Below are positions 8,656-17,044 of a DNA stretch of 43,499 nt, one piece after another. The stretch's first letter is position 1. Every line of letters begins with the position of its first letter. The translations under genes and the position numbers were made by a program. The DNA comes from Campylobacteraceae bacterium (GTDB lineage Bacteria > Campylobacterota > Campylobacteria > Campylobacterales > Sulfurovaceae). A model generated the notes under the pieces. The model saw nothing but the letters and a program-made list of their open reading frames with translations, was not told the DNA's origin and did no database searches. The stretch spans positions 1-43,499 of the forward strand of contig JALVTE010000035.1 in the NCBI GenBank assembly GCA_027024155.1, in the 5' to 3' direction.

Positions 8656-9761
8656 TCAATACTCTTTAAAACTCTGAACTCTCTTAGGGTTTTATCTTTT
8701 ATTCCTAACTTTTTAGCGGCTTTTGGATTTACCAAATAGTACCCGAGTGTAACATCTACTTTCTCCCCTTGCTTGAGTGCTATTTTAAAAGTTTTTCTTT
8801 CAAAAGCTTTAATTGTTGTATCTTTTAGTACACTATTTGCAAGCCAAGGCATAGAAGGCTTACCATCTTTTCCTATTACTCTGTGGAAGTTTATAGTTTT
8901 TACTACTTTTCCATTTATGCTAATTCTTAATTGCCCTAGACGCAATGGGTGCACAAATAGGGCGTGGTTGGCTTGGTTTTTAACTGTTATTATTGCACTA
9001 TTATTATTATTATTTTTACTAATATTTAAATCTATATATTTAGCTAACTCTTTATAGGCATCACCTCTTAAGGTAATTGCATGGTTGGAGTGTGTTTTAC
9101 TATTCTTTAAATTTACAAAAGAGCCTAATGTTTTTGGCATATGACAAGTCGTACAGGTTTTTTTAGAATGTTTACTCTTTTTCACTTCTAAAGAGCAGAC
9201 TTCAAAACCATTTTTTATCTTTTTGTGAGAGTGGCAACCTAAGCAAGAGTTACCATTATAGTAGTTTTCGTTAGAGTAATCTATATCGTGATAGGGTGAA
9301 CCGGTAGTGCTCTCTAGTAATCCAAATAGACTACTTGTTTTTTTAAAAACTACCTTTTGCCCTTTTTTATCAGGGTTTGCACTGTAAAAATATTTATCCT
9401 TTTTTAAATATATATTTTCATTAGTAAATTTACCTTTATGAATATCTTTAATCTGGTGGCAATTTTGGCACGAGATTGGTTCGCTCTTTTGGATGTTGTT
9501 AGGTTGAAGTTTAGATTTACCTGCTATTAGTGCTTTATCGTTAGGAGTATGGCACTTTGCACACTTAAACTTCCCCTCTTTTTTTAGTGGGTGCTTACTC
9601 CACACTGCATTAAATATTTTATCATTATATATAGAAGAGTTAGCATGAATAGAGCTTCTATACTCTTTATAAATTGTAGGATGACAAGCTTTACAAGTGT
9701 GACTGCTAGCAGAGATTAAAAAGCCAATAAGAGTAGTTAGAGTTAATAAAATTTTAAACAT
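8649..9761 (-). CDS. Periplasmic pentahaem cytochrome c, FNR-box controlled
   Basis: The 370-residue protein has a signal peptide (MFKILLTLTTLIGFLISASS) and five CXXCH haem sites (CKACH, CAKCH, CQNCH, CLGCH, CTTCH) in the first 210 residues. The C-terminal part (about 230-370) is a haem-free, beta-rich region (NHALFVHPLRLGQLRI). It is paralogous to the cytochrome after nirS at 27565-28671, which has the same five-site spacing and tail. It is likely a periplasmic electron-transfer protein; the cytochrome c554 fold is a possible relative, partner unknown. An FNR-type box with a correctly placed -10 lies just upstream, linking it to the denitrification regulon 13 kb away. Confidence 0.85.
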   Translation of the reverse strand: MFKILLTLTTLIGFLISASSHTCKACHPTIYKEYRSSIHANSSIYNDKIFNAVWSKHPLKKEGKFKCAKCHTPNDKALIAGKSKLQPNNIQKSEPISCQNCHQIKDIHKGKFTNENIYLKKDKYFYSANPDKKGQKVVFKKTSSLFGLLESTTGSPYHDIDYSNENYYNGNSCLGCHSHKKIKNGFEVCSLEVKKSKHSKKTCTTCHMPKTLGSFVNLKNSKTHSNHAITLRGDAYKELAKYIDLNISKNNNNNSAIITVKNQANHALFVHPLRLGQLRISINGKVVKTINFHRVIGKDGKPSMPWLANSVLKDTTIKAFERKTFKIALKQGEKVDVTLGYYLVNPKAAKKLGIKDKTLREFRVLKSIEE

Positions 9762-9779
9762 TTAGTACCTTTTTGAGAT

Positions 9780-9821
9780 ATTATATTAAAAATTATAGTA
9801 TATAATATTGATGTGTCTCAA
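9780..9821 (-). promoter_or_regulatory. FNR-type promoter of the pentahaem cytochrome
   Basis: TTGATGTGTCTCAA (9808-9821) matches TTGAT-N4-ATCAA at nine of ten positions. On the minus strand TATAAT (9785-9780) begins 29.5 bp from the dyad centre, the class II geometry used elsewhere in the window. The start would fall near 9773, about 12 bases before the ATG. Confidence 0.65.
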
Positions 9822-9831
9822 GTAGAATATT

Positions 9832-9849
9832 AATGGCATTGGAGGTACC
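9832..9849. repeat. Copy of a short repeat also found at 21812-21829
   Basis: TAATGGCATTGGAGGTACC at this site and TAATGGCGTTGGAGGTGCC near 21812 differ at two positions. Here the motif is followed by ATTA, making a partial palindrome with the leading TAAT. It is probably an end or core of a dispersed intergenic repeat. Confidence 0.4.
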
Positions 9850-9914
9850 ATTAAATATTTCTTTCCCCAATCCTAAATGGGAGTATATACTTAAGCAAAA
9901 TATGAGTATATATG

Positions 9915-9940
9915 CATTCCAATCGGAGATGATTGGAATG
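9915..9940 (-). terminator. Strong hairpin after the frameshifted lipoprotein gene
   Basis: CATTCCAATC (9915-9924) pairs perfectly with GATTGGAATG (9931-9940) around a six-base loop. It lies 54 bases past the end of the lipoprotein frame on the minus strand. The T-tract (9948-9954) is on the plus-strand side, so use as a terminator on the minus strand is uncertain. Confidence 0.45.
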
Positions 9941-9993
9941 AGGGAAATTTTTTTGTTTAGTATATTTTATAAACGAGATAAGAGTATATTTAG

Positions 9994-10787
9994 TTATTTT
10001 GCATTTTTATACTCATATTTGGTATATTTACTTTCAGTAAATCCTACTTTTTGACCATTATTATTCAGTCCCGTTTTATTATATATAATTTTAGTTGGAA
10101 AATTGTTACTGTTGTATGTAATTTTATGTTCTGTTAAAATTGTTACACCATTAACATCTGTTGTTTTCTCTTCAATAACATTATTTTCACTAGCATTCCA
10201 ATAAATAGATGAGCCAAAAGCTATATGATTATTGTAGGGTGTTTTATAGTTATCATACTTTCTATCATATGTAATATGGATACTATTTGCATAAGTCTCT
10301 TCTATATGTGTAGGATTTTTCCTGTATATGTAAGAGTTTGCTGGCGTATTAATTCTTCATTATTGTTACTATCATATGATAAAAATTTAACAACCTTTGG
10401 TTTATTGCCACTCCATGCGGTTACATTTTCTCTATATCTTAATACTCCGCCTATGTATGTATCAAGTCTTGATAACTTACCGTTTAGATAGATATATTTT
10501 GTATCTCTTTTCTCTCCTTGGTCTATACAATTTTCGCTAATAAGTAAATTTTTATTATTACTTTTATATGTACAAGTTTCATCAATTTGATCCCCTTTTG
10601 CACTTGAAGAAGATAGACGATTTTTATTATCATATGTGTAAGTAATAGTTTCAAATATATTTCCGTTGTCATCATACCTAATCTCTTTACTAAGTAATTG
10701 AGTGGGACTATTTAATTGTGAATTATCACCACTTCCTCCGCATCCTAATAATAACACAGCACTAAGTGCTAACATTGTATTTCTCAT
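9994..10787 (-). pseudogene. Lipoprotein gene broken by a one-base frameshift
   Basis: Reading from the ATG at 10787 (preceded by AGGAGGAAAAC) gives a lipoprotein signal (MRNTMLALSAVLLLGCGG; lipobox LLGC) and YD-like repeats (TYTYDNKNRL). The frame meets a stop at 10302. One extra A in the A5 run on the minus strand (10316-10320) would let the reading continue for about 107 more residues of the same character (for example HITYDRKYDNY, KITYNSNNFPTK, ESKYTKYEYK) to a TAA at 9994-9996. The intact form would be about 264 residues and probably surface-anchored. The break may be a true mutation, slippage-based phase variation or a sequencing error. Confidence 0.75.
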
Positions 10788-10923
10788 TATGTTTTCCTCC
10801 TCTAATAGTGTGGTATGCCACTTAGATATGATAACATATAATGATGTCACAATTTTATTTTAATGGGAAATAAGTAGTTTTATATGGGTAGATTTAGTTT
10901 ATTAACTTAAGTTATTAATTGAT

Positions 10924-10941
10924 AGGGCAAATGCCTGCCCT
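10924..10941 (-). terminator. Hairpin downstream of leuA
   Basis: AGGGCA (10924-10929) pairs with TGCCCT (10936-10941), six bases past the leuA stop. On the minus strand an AT-rich but not T-rich stretch follows, so termination strength is uncertain. Confidence 0.5.
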
Positions 10942-10946
10942 TATCT

Positions 10947-12509
10947 TTATATCTTTTCAGAAGGTTTGCTACTAAGTTTTTTTAGCATACCTTTCATTGA
11001 TTGGTAGCTGTTTAGTGCTCCTAAGTAGGCTCTGGCACTTGATAGCATTGTGTCTATGCTTAAGCCGTGTCCTATTACTGCTGGCTCGTCTTGGTTGAAG
11101 CTAACTTGTACCGTTACGCTTGCTAGGGCGTCTTTGCCTTTAGATACAGATTTTACTTTATAATCCATTAGTCTGCCACTGTGCCCTGTAATGCGGTCGA
11201 TTGTTTTAAATACTGCATCTATTGTGCCATCGCCAATGCCTGCATCTGTAATCTCTGTGCCCTCTGGCGTTTTAATAGTTACCGCAGCACTTGGTACACC
11301 ACCTGTTGAGTCCATTAACTGCAAGGCTACTAATTCGTAAGCGTTCTCTACCGATGTCATATTGCTTGTAACTAAAGCTCTTAAGTCGTCGTCATAAATA
11401 TCTTTTTTCTTATCGGCTAACTCTTTAAAGCGGATAAATGTTGCATTTAACTCCTCTTCGTTTAACTTAAAGCCTAACTTCTCTAACTTATCGTTAAATG
11501 CTGCACGACCTGAGTGTTTGCCTAAAACTAAAGTATCATCTTTGTTTAAGCCAATCTCTTCTGGCGAGAATATTTCGTAAGTTTGCTTATTTTTTAATAC
11601 GCCATCTTGGTGGATTCCACTCTCGTGTGCAAATGCGTTACGCCCAACTATTGCTTTGTTTGGTTGTGGCTCTATGCCTGTTATGCTTGCAATCATACGG
11701 CTAGATGGGTATATCTCTTTAGTGTTTATTTTTGTCTCTACATTGTTAAATAAATCTTGACGCACTTTTAATGCCATTACTATCTCTTCTAAAGCTGCAT
11801 TTCCTGCACGCTCTCCTAAGCCGTTGATTGTGCACTCTACCTGTCTAGCACCGCCTTCGATTGCTGCTAAAGAGTTGGCAACTGCCAAGCCTAAATCGTT
11901 GTGGTTGTGTACTGAGATAATAGCTCTATTTCCAATGTGTGCGTGCATTTGGCTTATCATATCTTTTATCTCGTTTGGCATTCTAATACCTACAGTATCT
12001 GGCAAGTTTATAGTGCCAGCTCCTGCTTCGATAACTGCGTCGCTTATCTCTTTTAAAAATCCTATATCGCTTCGTCCTGCATCTTCGCAACTAAACTCTA
12101 CATCTTGCACAAAACTTTTTGCTAAAGTTACCGCCTCTACTGCTTTTTTAATAACTTGCTCTGGAGTCATTTTTAATTTGTACTCCATATGTATTGGGCT
12201 TGTTGCTATGAATGTGTGTATTCTTTTGCGTGGAGCAGGCTCTATTGCTTTTGCTGCCTCTGTAATGTCTCGCTCTAACGCTCTTGCAAGTGAACATACA
12301 GTAGAGTTTTTTACCACTTGTGCAATTTTGTTGATTGCATCAAAATCTCCTGGGCTTGCTGCTGCAAATCCTGCTTCGATTACATCTACACCCAAACGCT
12401 CTAACTGTGTTGCAATTTGGATTTTCTCTTTTGTATTCATAGAAGCACCTGGGCTCTGCTCGCCATCTCTTAAAGTTGTATCGAAAATTATAATTTGTTC
12501 TTTGCTCAT
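10947..12509 (-). CDS. leuA: 2-isopropylmalate synthase
   Basis: The 520-residue protein catalyses the first committed step of leucine synthesis, condensing acetyl-CoA with 2-oxoisovalerate. It starts with the DRE-TIM signature [16 protein letters not shown], has the metal-binding [14 protein letters not shown] segment (about 200-212) and [18 protein letters not shown]. The C-terminal regulatory (leucine-binding) domain runs from about 390. Length and order match the family. The 5' leader encodes a short peptide with three consecutive Leu codons, indicating control by leucine supply. AAGG lies upstream of the ATG. Confidence 0.97.
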   Translation of the reverse strand: MSKEQIIIFDTTLRDGEQSPGASMNTKEKIQIATQLERLGVDVIEAGFAAASPGDFDAINKIAQVVKNSTVCSLARALERDITEAAKAIEPAPRKRIHTFIATSPIHMEYKLKMTPEQVIKKAVEAVTLAKSFVQDVEFSCEDAGRSDIGFLKEISDAVIEAGAGTINLPDTVGIRMPNEIKDMISQMHAHIGNRAIISVHNHNDLGLAVANSLAAIEGGARQVECTINGLGERAGNAALEEIVMALKVRQDLFNNVETKINTKEIYPSSRMIASITGIEPQPNKAIVGRNAFAHESGIHQDGVLKNKQTYEIFSPEEIGLNKDDTLVLGKHSGRAAFNDKLEKLGFKLNEEELNATFIRFKELADKKKDIYDDDLRALVTSNMTSVENAYELVALQLMDSTGGVPSAAVTIKTPEGTEITDAGIGDGTIDAVFKTIDRITGHSGRLMDYKVKSVSKGKDALASVTVQVSFNQDEPAVIGHGLSIDTMLSSARAYLGALNSYQSMKGMLKKLSSKPSEKI

Positions 12510-12660
12510 TTTGTTATACCTTATTGTGTTAAATATTTTGTTTTAGAATAGCTGTTTTTAGGGTCGTAAAAGAGTTTACGCACAGAGCAGGAGGATAGAC
12601 GAAGCTTTATTGAAAAATGTTTTTACTGATGTAATTATGTAGTACATTGTCTATCCTTGT
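12510..12660 (-). promoter_or_regulatory. leuA leader with candidate attenuator
   Basis: The segment carries the leader peptide gene, the hairpin 12565-12570 with 12575-12580 at its stop, and the 9-bp inverted repeat 12592-12600 with 12649-12657. Between the peptide stop and the leuA ATG there are 66 bases. No classical GC-rich stem plus U-tract is seen, so control could act through translation coupling or Rho rather than an intrinsic terminator. Confidence 0.55.
12576..12647 (-). CDS. leuL: Leucine leader peptide of leuA (23 residues)
   Basis: In the leuA 5' leader, an ATG at 12647, preceded by AAGGATAGACA, opens a 23-codon frame ending in TAA at 12576. Near its end it reads S-I-L-L-L-C-A, with Leu codons CTC-CTG-CTC. 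CTC and CTG are scarce in this AT-rich genome, so ribosome stalling there would be a sensitive measure of charged tRNA-Leu. The ribosome-binding segment (12649-12657) is complementary over nine bases to 12592-12600 within the leader coding sequence, just before and into the Leu codons. A CGTAAA/TTTACG hairpin (12565-12580) overlaps the stop. The gene name is used by analogy with other leuA leaders. Confidence 0.75.
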   Translation of the reverse strand: MYYIITSVKTFFNKASSILLLCA

Positions 12661-12724
12661 TGTTAATTTTATATTATTGTAGCTAATTGCACTTAAAATT
12701 AACCAAAATTTAAACTAATTTACC

Positions 12725-12730
12725 TATAAT
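12725..12730 (+). promoter_or_regulatory. Likely -10 element of rpmE
   Basis: TATAAT lies 77 bases before the rpmE ATG in the 160-base divergent space between rpmE and the leuA leader. No clear -35 is seen upstream, as is common in Campylobacterota. Transcription would start near 12737. Confidence 0.4.
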
Positions 12731-12807
12731 TGCACTCAATTTTTACGCAATAAATCTTGCTGTCTCGCATCGGGCGTTGCAGTGGATTTAACTTCGAAAG
12801 GGAAACA

Positions 12808-13008
12808 ATGAGAAAAGATATTCATCCAGAGTATATGGATTGTAATGTTACTTGTGCTTGTGGTAACAAGTTTGTAATTCAAACTATCAAGCCAGAGATG
12901 TCAATAGATATTTGTAACGAGTGTCACCCATTCTTTACAGGTTCTGAAAAAGTTGTTGATACAGCTGGACGTATTGACAAATTTAAGAAAAAATATAAAC
13001 TTTCTTAA
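12808..13008 (+). CDS. rpmE: 50S ribosomal protein L31 (zinc-binding type)
   Basis: The 66-residue protein is L31 with the C-type zinc-ligand pattern: [11 protein letters not shown] (CxxxCxC) and [11 protein letters not shown] (CxxC). It binds the 50S central protuberance and bridges to 30S. The ATG at 12808 was chosen because it gives the standard MRKDIHPEY start and is preceded by AAAGGGAAAC; a longer frame from 12757 has no matching extension in the family. A strong terminator follows the stop directly. Confidence 0.97.
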   Translation: MRKDIHPEYMDCNVTCACGNKFVIQTIKPEMSIDICNECHPFFTGSEKVVDTAGRIDKFKKKYKLS

Positions 13009-13009
13009 C

Positions 13010-13030
13010 AAAAAGGGCTTTGCCCTTTTT
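13010..13030 (+). terminator. Rho-independent terminator of rpmE
   Basis: AAAAAGGGC (13010-13018) pairs with GCCCTTTTT (13022-13030) around loop TTT, ending in a T-tract. This is a textbook intrinsic terminator two bases after the stop. Confidence 0.9.
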
Positions 13031-13031
13031 G

Positions 13032-13066
13032 AGCTTAGTGCTTGAAGCTTAGTGCTTAGAGCTTTT
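13032..13066. repeat. Degenerate heptamer array between rpmE and rsmI
   Basis: Five seven-base units of the form (A/T)GCTT(A/G/T)(A/G/T) run from the terminator almost to the rsmI start. The period of seven and the AGCTTAG core link it to the arrays at 13879, 21308, 34241 and 34446. Confidence 0.6.
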
Positions 13067-13070
13067 TAAT

Positions 13071-13886
13071 ATGCTTACTTTAATCCCCACACCCATTGGA
13101 AACATAAACGATACAACGCTTAGAACACTAGAGTTAATTCAAAATAGTGAACTAATTTTATGCGAAGATACTCGTGTAACAAAACAGCTTCTAAAGATAT
13201 ACCAAGATAGATTAAATCTTAACTTGCCAAATGTAGATATAGTCTCTTTTCATGAACATAATGGTAAAGAGAGGTTAGGGCAAATTGGTGAGAAACTAAA
13301 GAGCTTAAATGTTATATATATGAGCGATGCAGGTATGCCTGTAATTTCTGACCCTGGACAGTTGCTAGTAGAGTATTGTCAAAACGAGGGTATAGAGTAC
13401 GATGTCTTGCCAGGGGCTAGTGTAGCACCGCTAATATATGCAGCAAGTGGCTTTAAGAGTGGTAAGTTTTACTTTTATGGTTTTTTACCAAACAAAGGTA
13501 AAGAGCGAAGTGAAGAGTTAGCTAAAGTGTTAGCTAATGGGCTAGATACAATAATTTATGAGGCACCACATAGAATTGTAAAGCTAGTTGAGCAAATTTG
13601 TGCAATAGATGAGAATAGAGAACTTTTTGCCGCAAAAGAGCTGACAAAAAAGCATCAAAAGTTTTATAAAATGAGGGCTAAAGAGTTACTAGAGAAACTA
13701 CAAAGCGACTCTACAAAAGGCGAGTGGGCAGTTGTAATAGAGGGTGTGCAGAGTGATAATAAAACTTTAAGTCTGCACGATATACAAAACTTAGATATGC
13801 CACCAAAACCAAAAGCCAAACTTTTAGCCAAGCTAACAGGCAAAAGTGTAAAAGAGTGCTACGAAGAACTACAAATTAAGAGCTAA
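13071..13886 (+). CDS. rsmI: 16S rRNA (cytidine-1402-2'-O)-methyltransferase
   Basis: The 271-residue protein belongs to the tetrapyrrole-methylase-fold RsmI family. It starts LTLIPTPIGNINDTTLRTLE, has CEDTRVTKQLL (about 31-41), the SAM-binding loop YMSDAGMPVISDPGQLLV (about 83-100), PGASVAPLIYAASGF, and EAPHRI. It methylates the 2'-O of C1402 in the 30S decoding centre. No Shine-Dalgarno is obvious; the region just upstream is a heptamer array. A heptamer array also overlaps the stop codon. The next gene modifies 23S rRNA, which suggests a translation-related cluster. Confidence 0.95.
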   Translation: MLTLIPTPIGNINDTTLRTLELIQNSELILCEDTRVTKQLLKIYQDRLNLNLPNVDIVSFHEHNGKERLGQIGEKLKSLNVIYMSDAGMPVISDPGQLLVEYCQNEGIEYDVLPGASVAPLIYAASGFKSGKFYFYGFLPNKGKERSEELAKVLANGLDTIIYEAPHRIVKLVEQICAIDENRELFAAKELTKKHQKFYKMRAKELLEKLQSDSTKGEWAVVIEGVQSDNKTLSLHDIQNLDMPPKPKAKLLAKLTGKSVKECYEELQIKS

Positions 13887-13913
13887 GAGCTTAGGGCTTA
13901 GAGCGTAGAGCTA
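13879..13913. repeat. Five-unit heptamer array overlapping the rsmI stop
   Basis: The units AGAGCTA, AGAGCTT, AGGGCTT, AGAGCGT and AGAGCTA are contiguous. The first unit and its boundary supply the last codons and TAA of rsmI. The remaining space to rlmB (to 14002) is AT-rich with no other clear feature. Confidence 0.8.
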
Positions 13914-14002
13914 ACAAAGTAGCTTCGCTTATAGTCATGACCTAAGTAAAATTATTTTAAATATTTGGCTAAGAATTTAGCTAAAAAAGGGTAAAATCTT
14001 TT

Positions 14003-14689
14003 ATGATTATTTATGGAAAACAGACATGTCTATATGCATTGACCAAGCATAGTTCTAAAATAGAGACGATATATCTTAATAAACTCTCTATTTTACCTAA
14101 AGATATATTAAAACAGTACGGTTCAAAGATAAAAACAATCGAAAACAAGTGGGCTCAGAAGATGGCGAAAAATGGTAACCATCAGGGTATTTTAATAGAG
14201 ATGCAAGAGCCAGAAGCTCCAAGTGTAGAGAGTGTAAAAAATAGCGATTATATACTTGTTTTAGATGGTTTAACGGATGTTGGGAATATTGGAGCAATTA
14301 TTAGAAGTGCTTACGCTTTGGGTGTAGATGCGGTAGTCGCCACAGGTGTAAGGCAGTTGAATATCCCCGCCATTGTTCGAACTAGCTCTGGAGCAGCACT
14401 AGATATGATGCCAATAATTCAAAATAATATATTAGACCTTTTTAATGAGCTGTCGCAAATTGGTTTTAAAATATATGGTGCAGATTTAGATGGAAAACCC
14501 TTGCAAGATGCCCAGTTTTCACAAAGAAGGGTTTTGGTTTTAGGAAGCGAAGATAGAGGTATCTCAAAAAGAGCAAAAGCTAAGCTTGATGAGGTTTATA
14601 AAATTGAGATGTCAAGAGATTTTGACTCTCTTAATGTTAATGCAGCAGCGGCAATATTTTTACATAGGATGAGTTATGCTATTAAATGA
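14003..14689 (+). CDS. rlmB: 23S rRNA (guanosine-2251-2'-O)-methyltransferase RlmB-type (SpoU/TrmH family)
   Basis: The 228-residue protein has an N-terminal L30e-like substrate-binding region (1-70, IIYGKQTCLYAL) and a C-terminal SPOUT domain with the three family motifs: LDGLTDVGNIGAIIRSAYALG (about 88-108), VLVLGSEDRGIS (about 178-189) and IEMSRDFDSLNVNAAAAIFLH (about 204-224). It methylates ribose 2'-OH of 23S rRNA. RlmB is the likeliest identity; other TrmH-family enzymes share these motifs. It overlaps the next gene by 14 bp. Confidence 0.88.
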   Translation: MIIYGKQTCLYALTKHSSKIETIYLNKLSILPKDILKQYGSKIKTIENKWAQKMAKNGNHQGILIEMQEPEAPSVESVKNSDYILVLDGLTDVGNIGAIIRSAYALGVDAVVATGVRQLNIPAIVRTSSGAALDMMPIIQNNILDLFNELSQIGFKIYGADLDGKPLQDAQFSQRRVLVLGSEDRGISKRAKAKLDEVYKIEMSRDFDSLNVNAAAAIFLHRMSYAIK

Positions 14690-15788
14690 TAATGAGTATT
14701 CATTAAAAACTATATCAGAAAAAACAAATATAACAATAGAGAATTTAGAAAAGATAAAAGATAAAGATTGGGCACATTTTAAAAAGCCACAACTTAATGG
14801 TTTGATAAGTATTATAGAGAGAGAATTTGGTGTTGATTTATCAGATTTAAAAGCAGAAGCCAATGCTTATTTTAACGAGCATTTAGTAAAAGAGCCAGAG
14901 TGTCCGATAGATATGGTAGATGCTGCAACTGTTGGTGGCAGTGGAAATAGATTTTTGAGTAATCTTATTACTATAGTATCTCTATGTGCTGTTGGATATG
15001 CAGGTTGGTACTATTTTGTAGAGAGTAAAAAACAAAATATTGTAGAGAATAATACAACTGCTTACGAAAAAGATAATGGAATGTTTAAAGATACCATGAA
15101 TTCTGCTAAGCATATATTAAGTGTTTCTAGTGATAAGAACAAAACAGATAGTGTAGTAAAAGATAATAACGATAGCAAAGAAGAGACAATTTCACAAGAT
15201 AGTGGAAATGTAGCTGCTAATTCCTCGAACAATACAGTTGCACAAGAGGCAAGTAAAACAGAAGCAAAAAAGTTTGATATTACAACTATAAATCAAGATA
15301 AAAACTCTTCTAAAGAAGCTAATGAAAGTACTGTTGTGGTTAATCAGGGGAATACAACAGAAGAAAAGAGTAGTGATGAGAGTAGTGTATCTGATAATAG
15401 TGAAGCAAAAAAGCTGCTTAATGAGTTAGATACAAATAGTAGTGAAGATAACACTACAGTAGATATGAATAGCGAAACAAATAGTAGCAGTATTGGGAAT
15501 ATAACAAAAGCTACAATTAATTTAAAATCAAAAAGACTCTGGTTAGGGATTTATGATTTAACAACACATAAAAGAGTAAGTAAAACTATTAGAAAACCAT
15601 TTACTTTAAATGTAGGTGAAGATAAATTTGCAATAGTCACAGGACATAATGGCTTTGAAATAGCCACAGATAGTGGCATAAAAAGATTTGCAAAAAAAGG
15701 TAAAGTTTACTTTACAATAGATAAAGATGGAATAAAGCAACTAGATAGAAGAGAGTATAGAAAACTCACAAAACGAAGAGCTTGGTAA
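14676..15788 (+). CDS. RodZ-like helix-turn-helix membrane protein
   Basis: The 370-residue protein has an N-terminal helix-turn-helix-like region (about 8-60, TISEKTNITIENLEKIKDKDW), one membrane helix (about 90-110, FLSNLITIVSLCAVGYAGWYYF), a long low-complexity Asn/Ser/Thr/Glu/Lys linker (about 120-280) and a C-terminal beta-rich domain (about 285-370, LWLGIYDLTTHKRV). This layout matches RodZ, which links MreB to the cell wall. AGGA precedes the ATG. It overlaps rlmB by 14 bp and is followed 14 bases later by the aminotransferase gene. No sequence signature proves RodZ function. Confidence 0.55.
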   Translation: MLLNDNEYSLKTISEKTNITIENLEKIKDKDWAHFKKPQLNGLISIIEREFGVDLSDLKAEANAYFNEHLVKEPECPIDMVDAATVGGSGNRFLSNLITIVSLCAVGYAGWYYFVESKKQNIVENNTTAYEKDNGMFKDTMNSAKHILSVSSDKNKTDSVVKDNNDSKEETISQDSGNVAANSSNNTVAQEASKTEAKKFDITTINQDKNSSKEANESTVVVNQGNTTEEKSSDESSVSDNSEAKKLLNELDTNSSEDNTTVDMNSETNSSSIGNITKATINLKSKRLWLGIYDLTTHKRVSKTIRKPFTLNVGEDKFAIVTGHNGFEIATDSGIKRFAKKGKVYFTIDKDGIKQLDRREYRKLTKRRAW

Positions 15789-15802
15789 GTTAAGGATAAA
15801 AT

Positions 15803-17044
15803 ATGTTTGACGAGATAAGATTTAATAAGATAGATAGATTGCCAAAGTATGTTTTTGCTCAGGTAAATGAGCTGAAAATGGCAGAGAGAAGAGCGGGGGC
15901 TGATGTTATAGATTTCTCTATGGGAAACCCAGATGGACCAGCATTTAAACCGGTTATAGATAAATTAATAGAGTCTGCACAAAAGCCACATACACACGGT
16001 TATAGTGCGAGTAAGGGTATCTATAAGTTGCGTCTTGCAATTTGCAAATGGTATTTACGAAAGTATAATGTTGTGTTAGACCCAGACAGAGAAGCTGTGG
16101 CAACAATGGGTTCTAAAGAGGGGTATGTGCATTTAGTACAAGCTATTACAAACCCCGGAGATACTGCGATTGTGCCAGACCCAACTTATCCTATACACTC
16201 GTATGCATTTATTTTAGCAGGTGGAAATGTGCAAAAGATGGAGCTAACATTTAATGAGCAAAACTTTGAAGTAGATGAAGATAAGTTTATAGAGGATTTA
16301 GAGTATGCTCTTAAAAACTCTCAGCCAAAGCCAAAATATTTGGTTGTGAACTTTCCACATAACCCAACTACTGCGACAGTAACACTAGATTTTTATAAAC
16401 GTTTAGTAGAGATTGCAAAACGCGAGAGATTTTATATAATTAGTGATATTGCATATGCAGATATTACATTTGACGGATATAAAACGCCATCTATTTTGCA
16501 AGTAGAGGGTGCAAAAGATGTAGCGGTAGAGAGCTTTACTCTGAGTAAAAGTTACAATATGGCAGGTTGGAGAGTTGGCTTTATTGTAGGTAATCCTAAG
16601 CTTGTTGGTGCACTGCAAAAGATAAAATCGTGGCTAGATTATGGTATGTTTACACCTATTCAAGTAGCTGCTACTGTAGCTTTAGATGAGTATGAAAATT
16701 TAGTAGATGAAATTGTAATTCCAAAATATAAAAAACGTCGTGATGTTATGATAGAGGCGTTTAAAAATGCAGGTTGGGAGCTTGGGAAGCCAAGTTCTAG
16801 TATGTTTATTTGGGCTAAAATTCCAGAAATTGCAAGAGATATGGGCTCTTTAGAATTCTCTAAAGATTTACTCTTAAAAGCACAAGTGGCTGTTAGTCCA
16901 GGTATTGGTTTTGGTAAGTATGGCGATGAGTATGTAAGAATTGCATTAATTGAAAACGAAAAGCGTATTCGACAAGCGGCTAAAAATATAAAGCACTACT
17001 TAGCAGAGTTAAAAAAGCAGAAGCAAGATGGGGAGAGCAAATGA
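15803..17044 (+). CDS. PLP-dependent class I/II aminotransferase
   Basis: The 413-residue protein is a fold-type I aminotransferase. It has DFSMGNPDGPAF near the N-terminus, the substrate/PLP motif NFPHNPTTATV (about 178-188), SDIAYADITFDG and the PLP lysine in SFTLSKSYNMAGWRVGF (about 243-259). It acts in the cytosol on amino acids such as alanine or aspartate; AlaC-like and LL-diaminopimelate aminotransferase-like enzymes are the nearest kinds I can name. It overlaps hom by 4 bp (ATGA), so the two are likely co-translated. The same aminotransferase-hom order is known in Campylobacter. Confidence 0.88.
   Translation: MFDEIRFNKIDRLPKYVFAQVNELKMAERRAGADVIDFSMGNPDGPAFKPVIDKLIESAQKPHTHGYSASKGIYKLRLAICKWYLRKYNVVLDPDREAVATMGSKEGYVHLVQAITNPGDTAIVPDPTYPIHSYAFILAGGNVQKMELTFNEQNFEVDEDKFIEDLEYALKNSQPKPKYLVVNFPHNPTTATVTLDFYKRLVEIAKRERFYIISDIAYADITFDGYKTPSILQVEGAKDVAVESFTLSKSYNMAGWRVGFIVGNPKLVGALQKIKSWLDYGMFTPIQVAATVALDEYENLVDEIVIPKYKKRRDVMIEAFKNAGWELGKPSSSMFIWAKIPEIARDMGSLEFSKDLLLKAQVAVSPGIGFGKYGDEYVRIALIENEKRIRQAAKNIKHYLAELKKQKQDGESK

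Noticed and set aside
11824-12546. 240-codon plus-strand ORF opposite leuA
   Set aside because: It is the reverse of leuA and its leader; leuA is complete and conserved, so this ORF is a shadow.
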